From Lachnospiraceae bacterium (GTDB taxonomy: Bacteria; Bacillota; Clostridia; Lachnospirales; Lachnospiraceae): DNA of 36,092 nt. Positions within the stretch are counted from its first letter, which is position 1; each line of letters opens with the position of its first letter. Shown in pieces: positions 8,293 through 16,167 of the stretch. The DNA is taken from contig CAJTCH010000048.1 of the NCBI GenBank assembly GCA_910574715.1, forward strand, positions 1-36,092. Direction: 5' to 3'. A model generated the notes under the pieces. The model saw only the letters and a list, made by a program, of their open reading frames with translations, did not search any database and was not told the DNA's origin. The position numbers were made by a program, and so were the translations under genes.

Positions 8293-9768
8293 TCACTGCC
8301 TCCCTTCTGTGATCGCCGTCAACGCGGTTCTTAGATTCTCGATCTCTTCTTCTGTTGTCAGCTCTGAGATACAGTACAGCGCGCTCTGTCCGTATTGCGG
8401 GAAATCCCGGCTTACGTCCTTGCCGCCGAAGATCCTGCGGGCAAGAAGTTCCTGGTTGATCTCCTTGACCGTCTTTCCTGTCTGATCAAAATTGATCACG
8501 AATTCCTGGAAATTCGCTCCGCCGAACAGATTCACCGTGATGTTCTTGATTTCAGATAGTCTTCGGATGGCGTAGCTTGTCTTCTGCAGGATGGTCTCGC
8601 CCAGCTCATACATCCCTTGAGGTCCCATGCTTGCAAGATAGATGCCGGCGGTGATTCCCCAGAGGCCTGTCTCTGTCCCGAAATACTCATTGGCATTCTC
8701 GCGGCTTCCGTGGGAACAGCGGTAGTTCATCGCGCGGCCCCATCCGTAACGCCCGTCTTGCCCGGTCTTGGTAATGCCATACATATAGGTGGGGAATTGT
8801 TCGGCAAGGCCAAGATCCTGACTGCACGCAATGAATCCCGCCTGCCCGCCGCCAAACTGCATGTGCATCCCAAGCGGCTGGATATCTCCGCATACCAGAT
8901 CCGCACCCAGGTTCAGCGGGCTCTCTACGATGCCGAGAGATGCAGCCTCCGGCTGCGCGATGCAAAGAGCCTGGTAACGATGTGCAAGTGCGGCGATCTG
9001 TTCTGCCTGTGTCTCAAAGAATCCCAGATAAGACGGATTCTCATAGAATACAGCCGCCGCGCCGCCGTCCTTTAACTTCTCTTCCAGATCCTGTAAGTCC
9101 ATAAGGCCTGTCTGGGGATCGCTTGCAACCGTGATAATCTCACCTGCATTCCTGCAGTATGCGAGGGCCTGTGATCGGATCTCCGGGTTCATGGTAGACG
9201 GAACCAGGATCCGTCGGTTATCGTGCCCCTTCGCCGCCTGCGCCCGAAGTGCGATGCAAAAGGCAGAAGATACCGACTGCCCTGCGTCGTAAGTCGTATA
9301 GCTTACGATATCCGCATCCAGAAGTTCACCCATCATGCTGGTGTATTCGAATATGGCCTGCATCTTTCCGTGATCGGAGTATGTATCCCCGCAATAAGCG
9401 GTCAGAAATTCCCCGCGCATGTTCAACTCGTCACAGATGGCAGGGACCTGATGACGGTAACAGCCTGCCCCGAGAAAGCTTACATAGTCCTCTGTGGTAA
9501 TGTTTCGGTTCAAGATTCCCATCACATGCCGCTTCAATTCGTATTCGTTAACGATCGGCTCCGGAAGATCCAGCCGCTCCTTGTACAGCAGGTCGTCCGG
9601 GATCAGGCTTTTGTAGATCTCATCAATACTCCCTACGCCCAGCTCATCCAACATCTGCTGCTTGATCTCGGGAACACTGTTCGGCATATAAGGGTGGACA
9701 AATGCTTTGTCCTTTCCTGTAACTCCCATTTGCTTTTTCATCTCCTTTTCGTTCAATATTTTCATCAT
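8293..9768 (-). CDS. Glycine dehydrogenase (decarboxylating) subunit 1-like, divergent P-protein
   Basis: The protein, up to 491 residues, is homologous to GcvPA and would pair with the downstream GcvPB-like subunit. FLGAGCYRHQVPA, QAIFEY and the DIQPLGMHMQFGGGQAGF segment identify the family. The usual AYTPYQPEISQG segment is AYCGDTYSDHG here (about 124-134), and MYDGAT is TYDAGQ. It is first in the four-gene operon. The start is uncertain. A promoter at 9805-9777 would begin transcription only a few bases before ATG 9768, and no ribosome site precedes that codon. ATG 9729 (MGVTGKDKAF) has AAGGAG 12 nt upstream and may be the real start, giving 478 residues. The family needs a lipoyl H-protein as electron and aminomethyl carrier, which must be encoded elsewhere if it is used at all. 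Confidence 0.83.
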   Translation of the reverse strand: MMKILNEKEMKKQMGVTGKDKAFVHPYMPNSVPEIKQQMLDELGVGSIDEIYKSLIPDDLLYKERLDLPEPIVNEYELKRHVMGILNRNITTEDYVSFLGAGCYRHQVPAICDELNMRGEFLTAYCGDTYSDHGKMQAIFEYTSMMGELLDADIVSYTTYDAGQSVSSAFCIALRAQAAKGHDNRRILVPSTMNPEIRSQALAYCRNAGEIITVASDPQTGLMDLQDLEEKLKDGGAAAVFYENPSYLGFFETQAEQIAALAHRYQALCIAQPEAASLGIVESPLNLGADLVCGDIQPLGMHMQFGGGQAGFIACSQDLGLAEQFPTYMYGITKTGQDGRYGWGRAMNYRCSHGSRENANEYFGTETGLWGITAGIYLASMGPQGMYELGETILQKTSYAIRRLSEIKNITVNLFGGANFQEFVINFDQTGKTVKEINQELLARRIFGGKDVSRDFPQYGQSALYCISELTTEEEIENLRTALTAITEGRQ

Positions 9769-9776
9769 ATATGAAT

Positions 9777-9805
9777 ATAGTAATCCTAAAAAACGGATTT
9801 GTAAA
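9777..9805 (-). promoter_or_regulatory. Promoter of the P-protein/dehydrogenase/NAD-kinase operon
   Basis: On the minus strand: TTTACA (9805-9800), a 17-nt spacer, and TACTAT (9782-9777). The expected transcription start is near 9770, which leaves little or no leader if translation begins at 9768. I see no glycine riboswitch architecture in the 180-bp spacer. Confidence 0.55.
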
Positions 9806-9898
9806 TAAGAAGAGTGAGACAGTGTTTTCTATCGTTTTGTTATCTAATTAATTTTCTATAAATATTTCCACAATAATGTATAAATTACCAGAAATACA

Positions 9899-9944
9899 TT
9901 GACATTTCTAGTAAAAATATCTAGTATAACCGTTAGATATCTAA
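9899..9944 (+). promoter_or_regulatory. MarR/ABC exporter operon promoter with palindromic operator
   Basis: TTGACA at 9899-9904, a 17-nt spacer, and TAGTAT at 9922-9927 make a good sigma-A promoter. Just downstream, 9933-9944 is a perfect 12-bp palindrome (TTAGATATCTAA) placed to block transcription, as expected for MarR autorepression. The 12-mer TATCTAATTAAT occurs at 9841-9852 and again at 9938-9949, overlapping the palindrome, so an upstream second contact is possible. Confidence 0.65.
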
Positions 9945-9992
9945 TTAATATTGAAGCGTGTGCTTCGAAGAGACAGGAAGGAAGACGGGAAA

Positions 9993-10490
9993 GTGAAGAA
10001 TATAGAAGAAGCGTCTATATTTATCGTACTGCATCATTTGCTGCATCTGAGTAAATATCAGGCGATGAAGCGGATGGAGACATTAGGATTAAAGCCGAGC
10101 CAGGCGGGGATACTTTTTATACTGAACTGTGAGGGAGGGATCTCTCAGCGGCAGTTGGCGGATAAGATCGGGATCAGGCCTTCGTCGATGACGGTAGCGC
10201 TCAGGAAATTAGAAGAGCAAGGCTATATCAGGAAGGAACCGGATGCGAAGGATCAGCGGATCATCCGTATAGAGCTGTCCAGGCGGGGGAAGGAGTGTAT
10301 CGAAGAGCTGGAGGGTGTCATGAAGGATATGGAGGAAATGCTGTATCAGGGGATTACACCCGAGGAGAGAATGCTGTTACGGAGACTGATTCTTGAGATG
10401 AGGGAGAATCTGCTGAATTCCAAAGATTTTAAGGGAATGGATTTCAAAGATATAATAGAGAAGACGACAGAAGGGAAAGGTGAGATATGA
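9993..10490 (+). CDS. MarR-family transcriptional regulator
   Basis: The 165-residue winged-helix repressor has its recognition region at about residues 45-85 (GISQRQLADKIGIRPSSMTV) followed by the wing (EPDAKDQRIIRIELSRRG). MarR proteins dimerise and release DNA when they bind small, often toxic, ligands. It is translationally coupled to the ABC exporter (ATGA overlap at 10487-10490), so it probably represses this efflux operon. I chose GTG 9993 because AGGAAGGA lies upstream. The longer frame from TTG 9951 lacks a site and adds an arginine-rich N-terminus (MKRVLRRDRK). A perfect palindrome near the promoter is the likely operator. Confidence 0.87.
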   Translation: MKNIEEASIFIVLHHLLHLSKYQAMKRMETLGLKPSQAGILFILNCEGGISQRQLADKIGIRPSSMTVALRKLEEQGYIRKEPDAKDQRIIRIELSRRGKECIEELEGVMKDMEEMLYQGITPEERMLLRRLILEMRENLLNSKDFKGMDFKDIIEKTTEGKGEI

Positions 10491-12823
10491 TAAAATTATT
10501 CAAGTTCTTAAAACCATATGGAGGTGCGGTCCTTGCAATCCTGTGTGTATTGGTTGTACAGGCCTACTGCGACTTGTCTCTGCCGACCTACACATCAGAT
10601 ATCGTCAATGTAGGGCTGCAGCAGAAGGGGATTGATGAGAAGGTACCGGAGATGATCGGTGAGGAAGATCTGGATCATCTCCTGTTGTTTGTACCGGCTG
10701 AAAAGCAGGAGACAGTAAAGGAAGCTTATGTTGCCAAAGAAGCGGTTTCTGAGAACTATGAAGGGAACGTGCTGGAGCTTGCGGAGGATGTGAAGGAAGA
10801 TAAGGACAGGGTAGAGGAACTATCGGAGATCCTTGGCAGACCAATGCTTCTGTGCAGCGGGTTCGACTCTGGCAGTGATTCTGCGGTTGAGATGGAGAAG
10901 CAGATGAAGCAGCAGATGGAAGAGCAGATGAAGGAGCAGGCTGACCGGCAGCTGCAAGAAATGTCAGCGAGCGGGCAGGCACCGGACGGTCAGCCGGAAG
11001 AGCTGCGTGAACGGACAGAAGCTCAGATGCCGGATGTCAGCCAGATGACGATCTACGAGATATTCGGGATGATGGAGGAGTCTCAGCGGGACGCGGCCAT
11101 AGAGTCGATCGAGGAGCAGCTTGCCGTGATGCCGGAGACCATGGTGGAGCAGTCCGCCGCAGTCTATATCGCCGGCGCCTATGAGAAGCTTGGAGTTGAC
11201 CTGGACCGCCGGGAGACGAGATATATTCTTGTGACCGGGGCTAAGATGCTGGCGCTGGCAGCCCTTGGTATGTTGGCAAGTATTCTGGTAGGGCTTCTGG
11301 CATCCCGCGTGGGAGCAAGGATCGGTCAGACACTCAGGAAAGATGTATTCCGCAAGGTGGTTGGTTTCTCTAACGGTGAGTTCGATAAGTTCTCGTCAGC
11401 GTCTCTGATCACCAGGAGTACGAATGATATCCAGCAGATTCAGCTTCTTACGGTGATGATCCTTCGTATGGTAATGTATGCGCCGATCATGGCGGCAGGC
11501 GGGATCTTCAAGGTATTCCGTACGAATGTGGATATGTCATGGATCATAGCGTTAGCGGTCGCATTGATCGTGATGGTGGTTGCGGTGCTCTTTATCGTAG
11601 TGATGCCAAAGTTCAAGGTGGTTCAGAGTATGGTGGACAGGCTGAACCTGGTGAGCCGTGAGATTCTGACGGGACTGCAGGTGATCAGGGCATTCAGCAC
11701 GGAACGGTATGAGGAGAAGCGTTTTGACGGCGCCAACAGGGATCTGACGAAGACGAATCTGTTCGTGAACCGTGCGATGACCTTCATGATGCCGATGATG
11801 ATGCTGATCATGAACGGGATCGCCGTGCTGATCGTGTGGATCGGAGGGCACAGCATCAACGACGGCAGTATGCAGGTCGGGGATATGATGGCATTCATCC
11901 AGTACACGATGCAGATCATTATGTCCTTCCTTATGATCTGTATGATTTCGGTCATGCTGCCAAGGGCGGCAGTTTCCGCGGATCGTGTAGATGAGATCCT
12001 CACAAGCAGTACGCTGATCCATGACCCTGAGAATCCGAAGGATTTTGCGGGAAATGGAACCGGCGAGGTGGTGTTTGACCATGTATCCTTTCGTTATCCG
12101 GGCGCTGAGGAGGATGTGCTGCAGGATCTGTCGTTTACCGCAAGGCCGGGGGAGACGACCGCATTCATTGGAAGTACGGGAAGCGGCAAGTCGACGCTGG
12201 TGAACCTGATCCCGCGGTTCTATGATGTAACGGACGGAAGGATCACGATTGACGGTATGGATATCAGGGAGGTTTCTCAGCATGATCTGCGTGACAGGCT
12301 TGGGTATGTACCGCAGAAAGGAGTCCTGTTCTCCGGCGATATTGCTTCGAATATTCTGTACGGCAATCCTGACGGCAGCGAAGAGGAGATGACCGAGGCG
12401 GCAAATATCGCCCAGGCGGAGGAATTTATCGAGCAGAAACAAAAGCGATATCACAGCCCGATTGCTCAGGGAGGCTCGAATGTGTCGGGCGGGCAGAAGC
12501 AGAGACTGTCTATTGCAAGGGCGGTTGCGAAGCATCCGGATATCTATATCTTCGACGACAGCTTTTCGGCGCTGGATTATAAGACGGATGTGAAGCTTCG
12601 TAATGCCCTGAAGACCAAGACGAAGGACAGCACGGTGATGATCGTTGCGCAGAGGATCAGCACGATCCTTCATGCGGAGCAGATCATCGTGCTGGATGAC
12701 GGGAAGATCGTGGGCAAGGGAACGCATAAGGAATTGCTTAAGAACTGTGAGGAATATTATCAGATTGCGTCTTCTCAGCTGTCAGAGAAGGAACTGGAAG
12801 ACGATATGAAGGAGGTGGGATAA
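10487..12823 (+). CDS. ABC exporter half-transporter with a large extracellular insertion
   Basis: The 778-residue ABC type I exporter subunit has a fused TMD-NBD. TM1 is at about 13-33 and TM2 at about 252-272; the roughly 215 residues between them replace a loop normally a few tens long. That insertion is acidic, with a Met/Gln/Glu-rich coiled-coil-like stretch at about 135-160. The NBD has Walker A GSTGSGKST (about 562), signature VSGGQKQR, and Walker B IFDD (about 689), where Asp replaces the catalytic Glu. That marks the degenerate ATP site of a heterodimeric exporter; the canonical Glu is supplied by the partner encoded directly downstream. It likely exports drugs, lipids or peptides under MarR control. 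The insertion's role is unknown. Confidence 0.9.
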   Translation: MIKLFKFLKPYGGAVLAILCVLVVQAYCDLSLPTYTSDIVNVGLQQKGIDEKVPEMIGEEDLDHLLLFVPAEKQETVKEAYVAKEAVSENYEGNVLELAEDVKEDKDRVEELSEILGRPMLLCSGFDSGSDSAVEMEKQMKQQMEEQMKEQADRQLQEMSASGQAPDGQPEELRERTEAQMPDVSQMTIYEIFGMMEESQRDAAIESIEEQLAVMPETMVEQSAAVYIAGAYEKLGVDLDRRETRYILVTGAKMLALAALGMLASILVGLLASRVGARIGQTLRKDVFRKVVGFSNGEFDKFSSASLITRSTNDIQQIQLLTVMILRMVMYAPIMAAGGIFKVFRTNVDMSWIIALAVALIVMVVAVLFIVVMPKFKVVQSMVDRLNLVSREILTGLQVIRAFSTERYEEKRFDGANRDLTKTNLFVNRAMTFMMPMMMLIMNGIAVLIVWIGGHSINDGSMQVGDMMAFIQYTMQIIMSFLMICMISVMLPRAAVSADRVDEILTSSTLIHDPENPKDFAGNGTGEVVFDHVSFRYPGAEEDVLQDLSFTARPGETTAFIGSTGSGKSTLVNLIPRFYDVTDGRITIDGMDIREVSQHDLRDRLGYVPQKGVLFSGDIASNILYGNPDGSEEEMTEAANIAQAEEFIEQKQKRYHSPIAQGGSNVSGGQKQRLSIARAVAKHPDIYIFDDSFSALDYKTDVKLRNALKTKTKDSTVMIVAQRISTILHAEQIIVLDDGKIVGKGTHKELLKNCEEYYQIASSQLSEKELEDDMKEVG

Positions 12824-12824
12824 T

Positions 12825-14654
12825 ATGAGCGGAAGAAGACGCGGGCCTATGGGTCACGGAGGACATGGGATGCCGGGAGAGAAGGCGAAGGATTTCAGAG
12901 GCACTATGAAGAAATTAATGGTGTATCTCGGCGCCTATAAGTTCCAACTACTCCTGGTGGGAATATTTGCGATCGGGAGTACCATTTTCAATATCGTAGG
13001 TCCTAAGATTCTGGGAAGGGCGACGACGGAGATATTCAACGGGCTGGTCGGTAAGATTTCCGGCGGAGCGGGGATTGATTTCGGGAAGATCGGCAGGATA
13101 TTGCTGCTGCTGTTAGCCTTGTATGCATGCAGCGCTCTGTTCTCATTTGTCCAGGGGTATATCATGACCGGCGTATCCCAGAAGCTGACGTACCGGATGC
13201 GCAAGGAGATATCAGAGAAGATCAACCGCCTGCCTATGAATTACTTTGACAAGATGCCCCATGGAGAGATCCTTTCAAGGATCACCAATGATGTGGACAC
13301 CTTAAGCCAGAGTCTGAACCAGAGCGCGACGCAGATGATTACGTCTGTTGCCACCATCATCGGTGTGCTGGTCATGATGCTCAGTATCAGCCCGCTGATG
13401 ACGCTGATCGCACTTCTGATACTGCCGGTCTCTGTGGGTATGATCTCGGTGATCGTGAAGAATTCTCAGAGATACTTCAAGAGCCAGCAGGAATATCTGG
13501 GGCATGTGAACGGTCAGGTGGAAGAGATCTACGGCGGTCACATTATTGTGAAGGCATTTAACAAAGAAGAGGATGTGATTGCGTCATTTGACCGGGATAA
13601 TGATATCCTGTACGAATCTGCATGGAAATCCCAGTTCCTGTCGGGAATGATGATGCCGATCATGCAGTTCGTGGGGAATCTGGGATATGTTGCGGTTGTG
13701 ATCCTTGGCGGATGGCTTGCCATGAGGGATGCGATCGAGGTTGGTGATATCCAGTCGTTTATCCAGTATGTAAGGAACTTCACACAGCCGATCCAGCAGG
13801 CGGCGCAGGTAGCGAATATGCTACAGTCTACGGCTGCGGCCTCTGAGCGGGTGTTTGAATTCCTGGCGGAGGATGAGGAGGATCAGACAGCGGAGCATCC
13901 GGTATCCATAGAAGGACTGGAAGGACGTGTGGAGTTTGATCACGTGAAGTTCGGCTATCATGCGGACCACACGATTATCCGTGATTTCAGCGCGAAGGTA
14001 GAGCCGGGACAGAAGATTGCCATCGTAGGGCCTACAGGAGCGGGCAAGACCACCATGGTGAAGCTGGTCCTGCGGTTCTATGATGTGAACAGCGGTTCCA
14101 TCCGGGTGGACGGGCATGATATCCGGAATTTCAACCGGAGCGAGCTTCGGGAAATGTTCGGGATGGTACTGCAGGATACTTGGCTTTTTAAGGGCAGTAT
14201 CGAAGAGAATATCCGTTACGGCAAATTAGACGCGACCAGGGAAGAGGTGGTGGAGGCTGCCAAAGCAGCTTATGTCCATCGGTTCGTGCAGACGCTGCCG
14301 GGTGGTTATGATATGGAGCTGAATGAGGAGGCGAGCAATGTATCCCAGGGGCAGAAGCAGCTTCTTACGATCGCGAGGGCGATCCTGGCAGATCCGAAGA
14401 TTCTGATCCTGGATGAGGCGACCAGCTCGGTAGATACGCGTACGGAGGTGAGGATCCAGAAAGCCATGGATAACCTGATGCGCGGAAGGACCAGCTTCAT
14501 CATCGCACACCGTCTGTCTACCATCCGGGATGCGGACCTGATCCTGGTGATGAAGGATGGAGATATCGTGGAGCAGGGCAGCCATGAAGAACTGCTGGCA
14601 CAGAAGGGCTTCTATGCGGATCTCTATAATTCACAGTTTGAGCGAAGCGCGTAG
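12825..14654 (+). CDS. ABC exporter half-transporter, partner subunit
   Basis: The 609-residue TMD-NBD protein has a glycine/histidine-rich cytoplasmic N-terminus (RRRGPMGHGGHGMPG), six predicted TM helices, then the NBD. Walker A is GPTGAGKTT, the signature is VSQGQKQ, where Gln replaces the first Gly of SGGQ, and Walker B is LILDEATSSVD with the catalytic Glu intact. This complements the Asp-type site of the upstream subunit, the pattern of TM287/288- or BmrCD-like heterodimers. It starts 1 bp after the upstream stop, with AAGGAGGTGGG at that stop as ribosome site. The substrate cannot be told from sequence. No T-run terminator is seen on the plus strand after it. Confidence 0.92.
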   Translation: MSGRRRGPMGHGGHGMPGEKAKDFRGTMKKLMVYLGAYKFQLLLVGIFAIGSTIFNIVGPKILGRATTEIFNGLVGKISGGAGIDFGKIGRILLLLLALYACSALFSFVQGYIMTGVSQKLTYRMRKEISEKINRLPMNYFDKMPHGEILSRITNDVDTLSQSLNQSATQMITSVATIIGVLVMMLSISPLMTLIALLILPVSVGMISVIVKNSQRYFKSQQEYLGHVNGQVEEIYGGHIIVKAFNKEEDVIASFDRDNDILYESAWKSQFLSGMMMPIMQFVGNLGYVAVVILGGWLAMRDAIEVGDIQSFIQYVRNFTQPIQQAAQVANMLQSTAAASERVFEFLAEDEEDQTAEHPVSIEGLEGRVEFDHVKFGYHADHTIIRDFSAKVEPGQKIAIVGPTGAGKTTMVKLVLRFYDVNSGSIRVDGHDIRNFNRSELREMFGMVLQDTWLFKGSIEENIRYGKLDATREEVVEAAKAAYVHRFVQTLPGGYDMELNEEASNVSQGQKQLLTIARAILADPKILILDEATSSVDTRTEVRIQKAMDNLMRGRTSFIIAHRLSTIRDADLILVMKDGDIVEQGSHEELLAQKGFYADLYNSQFERSA

Positions 14655-14725
14655 TGTTCTACCCGGCTATGCCAAACACCTTGCAGATGGGAGAGAAATG
14701 CATACCATGCTATGCAATATTAAAA

Positions 14726-14752
14726 ACAGGACCGGGATATTCCCGGTCCTGT
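14726..14752 (-). terminator. Rho-independent terminator of the coat protein genes
   Basis: A 12-bp perfect stem (ACAGGACCGGGA / TCCCGGTCCTGT) with a 3-nt loop is followed on the minus strand by TTTTTAAT. The plus side has no T run, so it mainly serves the minus-strand coat genes. It may also slow readthrough from the ABC operon. Confidence 0.85.
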
Positions 14753-14767
14753 CTGGCAGTTATAGAG

Positions 14768-15028
14768 TTATTTCATGGAGCCTCCGGTCAGAACGGATTT
14801 CACATGATCGATCTCCTGCTGGGAAGCCTTCGCGGCAGGTACATAATAGCTCTTCTCTCTTGCAACCTGATAGAGCTTCTCCTGGGACATCTCACACTCG
14901 TTACGCATCTGTTTCAGGCATTGTTTCAGTTCTTTGTTCTCTGTCTGCGGGATCATCTCTCCAAAACGGGTCAGTTCACCGTTGACACCTGTCAAGGCGT
15001 CGCTTACCATTGTTTTCTCGTCTAACAT
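14768..15028 (-). CDS. Spore coat protein, CotF-like
   Basis: The 86-residue helical protein has the CotF-like ferritin-type helix pattern (LTGVNGELTRFGEMIPQTEN, then LKQMRNECEMSQEKLYQVA). Its C-terminus (YYVPAAKASQQEIDHVK) is typical of the short CotF family in clostridia. It probably forms part of the spore coat. It lies 13 bp downstream of a second small coat gene, with AGGAGG ahead of its ATG and a strong terminator just after its stop. It is shorter than Bacillus CotF, which is normal for the paired clostridial forms. Confidence 0.75.
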   Translation of the reverse strand: MLDEKTMVSDALTGVNGELTRFGEMIPQTENKELKQCLKQMRNECEMSQEKLYQVAREKSYYVPAAKASQQEIDHVKSVLTGGSMK

Positions 15029-15041
15029 ATCTGCTTACCTC

Positions 15042-15224
15042 CTATAAGAATTTCATTAAGTCCTGCTTGTTCTTCATGGCAGAATTTGCGGCATCCTGGA
15101 AAAGTTTCTTTACTTCAGGATCTTGTGCCTGGGAGGCATAGTCCTGCATCTTGCAGTGGCAGGTGTCATATCCACCGATCAGGTGGCGCAGGTTTTGTAA
15201 ATCGAGTACTGATAATTCGGACAT
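15042..15224 (-). CDS. Small CotF-like spore coat protein
   Basis: The 60-residue helical protein has the segment LQNLRHLIGGYDTCHCKMQ followed by an amphipathic helix. It resembles the first half of the CotF four-helix fold, and together with the next gene it may rebuild one CotF-like unit. It has two closely spaced cysteines (C22 and C24). AAAGGAGG precedes the ATG. It lies between the amidotransferase-like gene and the 86-residue coat gene, all on one strand, and is likely expressed during sporulation. Confidence 0.7.
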   Translation of the reverse strand: MSELSVLDLQNLRHLIGGYDTCHCKMQDYASQAQDPEVKKLFQDAANSAMKNKQDLMKFL

Positions 15225-15254
15225 ATCTGTTTCCTCCTTTAACTAATTTCGGGA

Positions 15255-15998
15255 TTATTGTGTCCGTTGTCTGGGAGAAATATACTGTATATTTTTAGCA
15301 TTTTTTGATTTTTCGATAAATTCATAGAAGAGATTCTGCATGGTGGGGAAGGCATGATACATACATTCCGGATGCCACTGTACTCCGATGACGAACGTAT
15401 GGGAATCGGATTCAATGGCTTCTATTATACCGTCGGAGGCGACAGCGGCGGTCTTAAGCTCCCTGCCCAGATCGCGGATGCATTGGTGATGGAAGCTGTT
15501 GACATACTCATTTTTATTGAGGATATTAGATAGTATGCTATCTTCGAGGACTGTAAGCTTGTGGCACGGGTCCGAGCGGTCGGCAGATAGCTGCATGTGA
15601 TTCAGAGAAGCAGGCCAGCGAAGAGAGAGATCCTGATAGATCGTTCCTCCAAGGGCAATGTTGAGGATCTGCATACCGCGGCAGACGGCGAGGATCGGGA
15701 GCTTCAAGGACAGAGTATATCTCATAAAGGATATGTGAAATTGATCGGTACGAAAGTCGGTATGCCCGCGGTCTGTCATCAGTTCTTCGCCGAATAACAG
15801 CGGGGTCACGTCATCGCCGCCGCAGAATAAGAAGCCGTCGCACAGCCTTCCGTAGCGGGGATAGCTGCCCTCATCATGTGTACAGGGGAGCACAACGGGG
15901 ATGCCGCCGGCGTCTTCGACTGTCTGGATATATGTCTGCGGTACGAATTGGCGCTGGTTCATGAATCCGCAGGATACGATTCCGATTACTGGTTCCAT
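15255..15998 (-). CDS. Gamma-glutamyl-gamma-aminobutyrate hydrolase family (class I GATase-like)
   Basis: The 247-residue peptidase C26 / PuuD-like protein has the catalytic triad visible: Cys106 in PILAVCRGMQ, and His209 and Glu211 in VIGVQWHPE. Members hydrolyse gamma-glutamyl bonds, such as gamma-glutamyl-GABA in putrescine breakdown, though many clostridial copies have no tested substrate. No puuA/B/C genes are nearby, so a putrescine role is not supported by context. AAGGAGG precedes the ATG. It is followed by two spore coat genes after about 30 bp, so a link to spore coat or cortex chemistry is possible but speculative. Confidence 0.85.
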   Translation of the reverse strand: MEPVIGIVSCGFMNQRQFVPQTYIQTVEDAGGIPVVLPCTHDEGSYPRYGRLCDGFLFCGGDDVTPLLFGEELMTDRGHTDFRTDQFHISFMRYTLSLKLPILAVCRGMQILNIALGGTIYQDLSLRWPASLNHMQLSADRSDPCHKLTVLEDSILSNILNKNEYVNSFHHQCIRDLGRELKTAAVASDGIIEAIESDSHTFVIGVQWHPECMYHAFPTMQNLFYEFIEKSKNAKNIQYISPRQRTQ

Positions 15999-16120
15999 AG
16001 ATTCCTCCTTCTGGTCTGGATACGTTGCGGTTCACGGCCGGCGAGGCTATGAACTGTAACACAAGATATGAGAGGAAAGCAGGAGATATGAGTAAATCAA
16101 GATTGGATGATGCGGCACAA

Positions 16121-16161
16121 AAAGCATGTCTGTTTCAGATAACCTTGAAAAGACATGCTTT
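16121..16161 (-). terminator. Terminator of argG
   Basis: An 11-bp perfect stem (AAAGCATGTCT / AGACATGCTTT) with a 19-nt loop is followed on the minus strand by a T run. It sits about 7 bp after the argG stop. Confidence 0.85.
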
Positions 16162-16167
16162 TATATA

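Noticed and set aside
9769..9950. Glycine riboswitch upstream of the P-protein operon
   Set aside because: No paired aptamer-like helices or conserved core are visible in this AT-rich spacer, and the promoter lies too close to the gene for a riboswitch leader.
11552..12727. 391-codon open frame antisense to the first ABC gene
   Set aside because: It is a shadow frame rich in His/Arg, without a ribosome site or family motifs; the plus-strand exporter fully explains the DNA.
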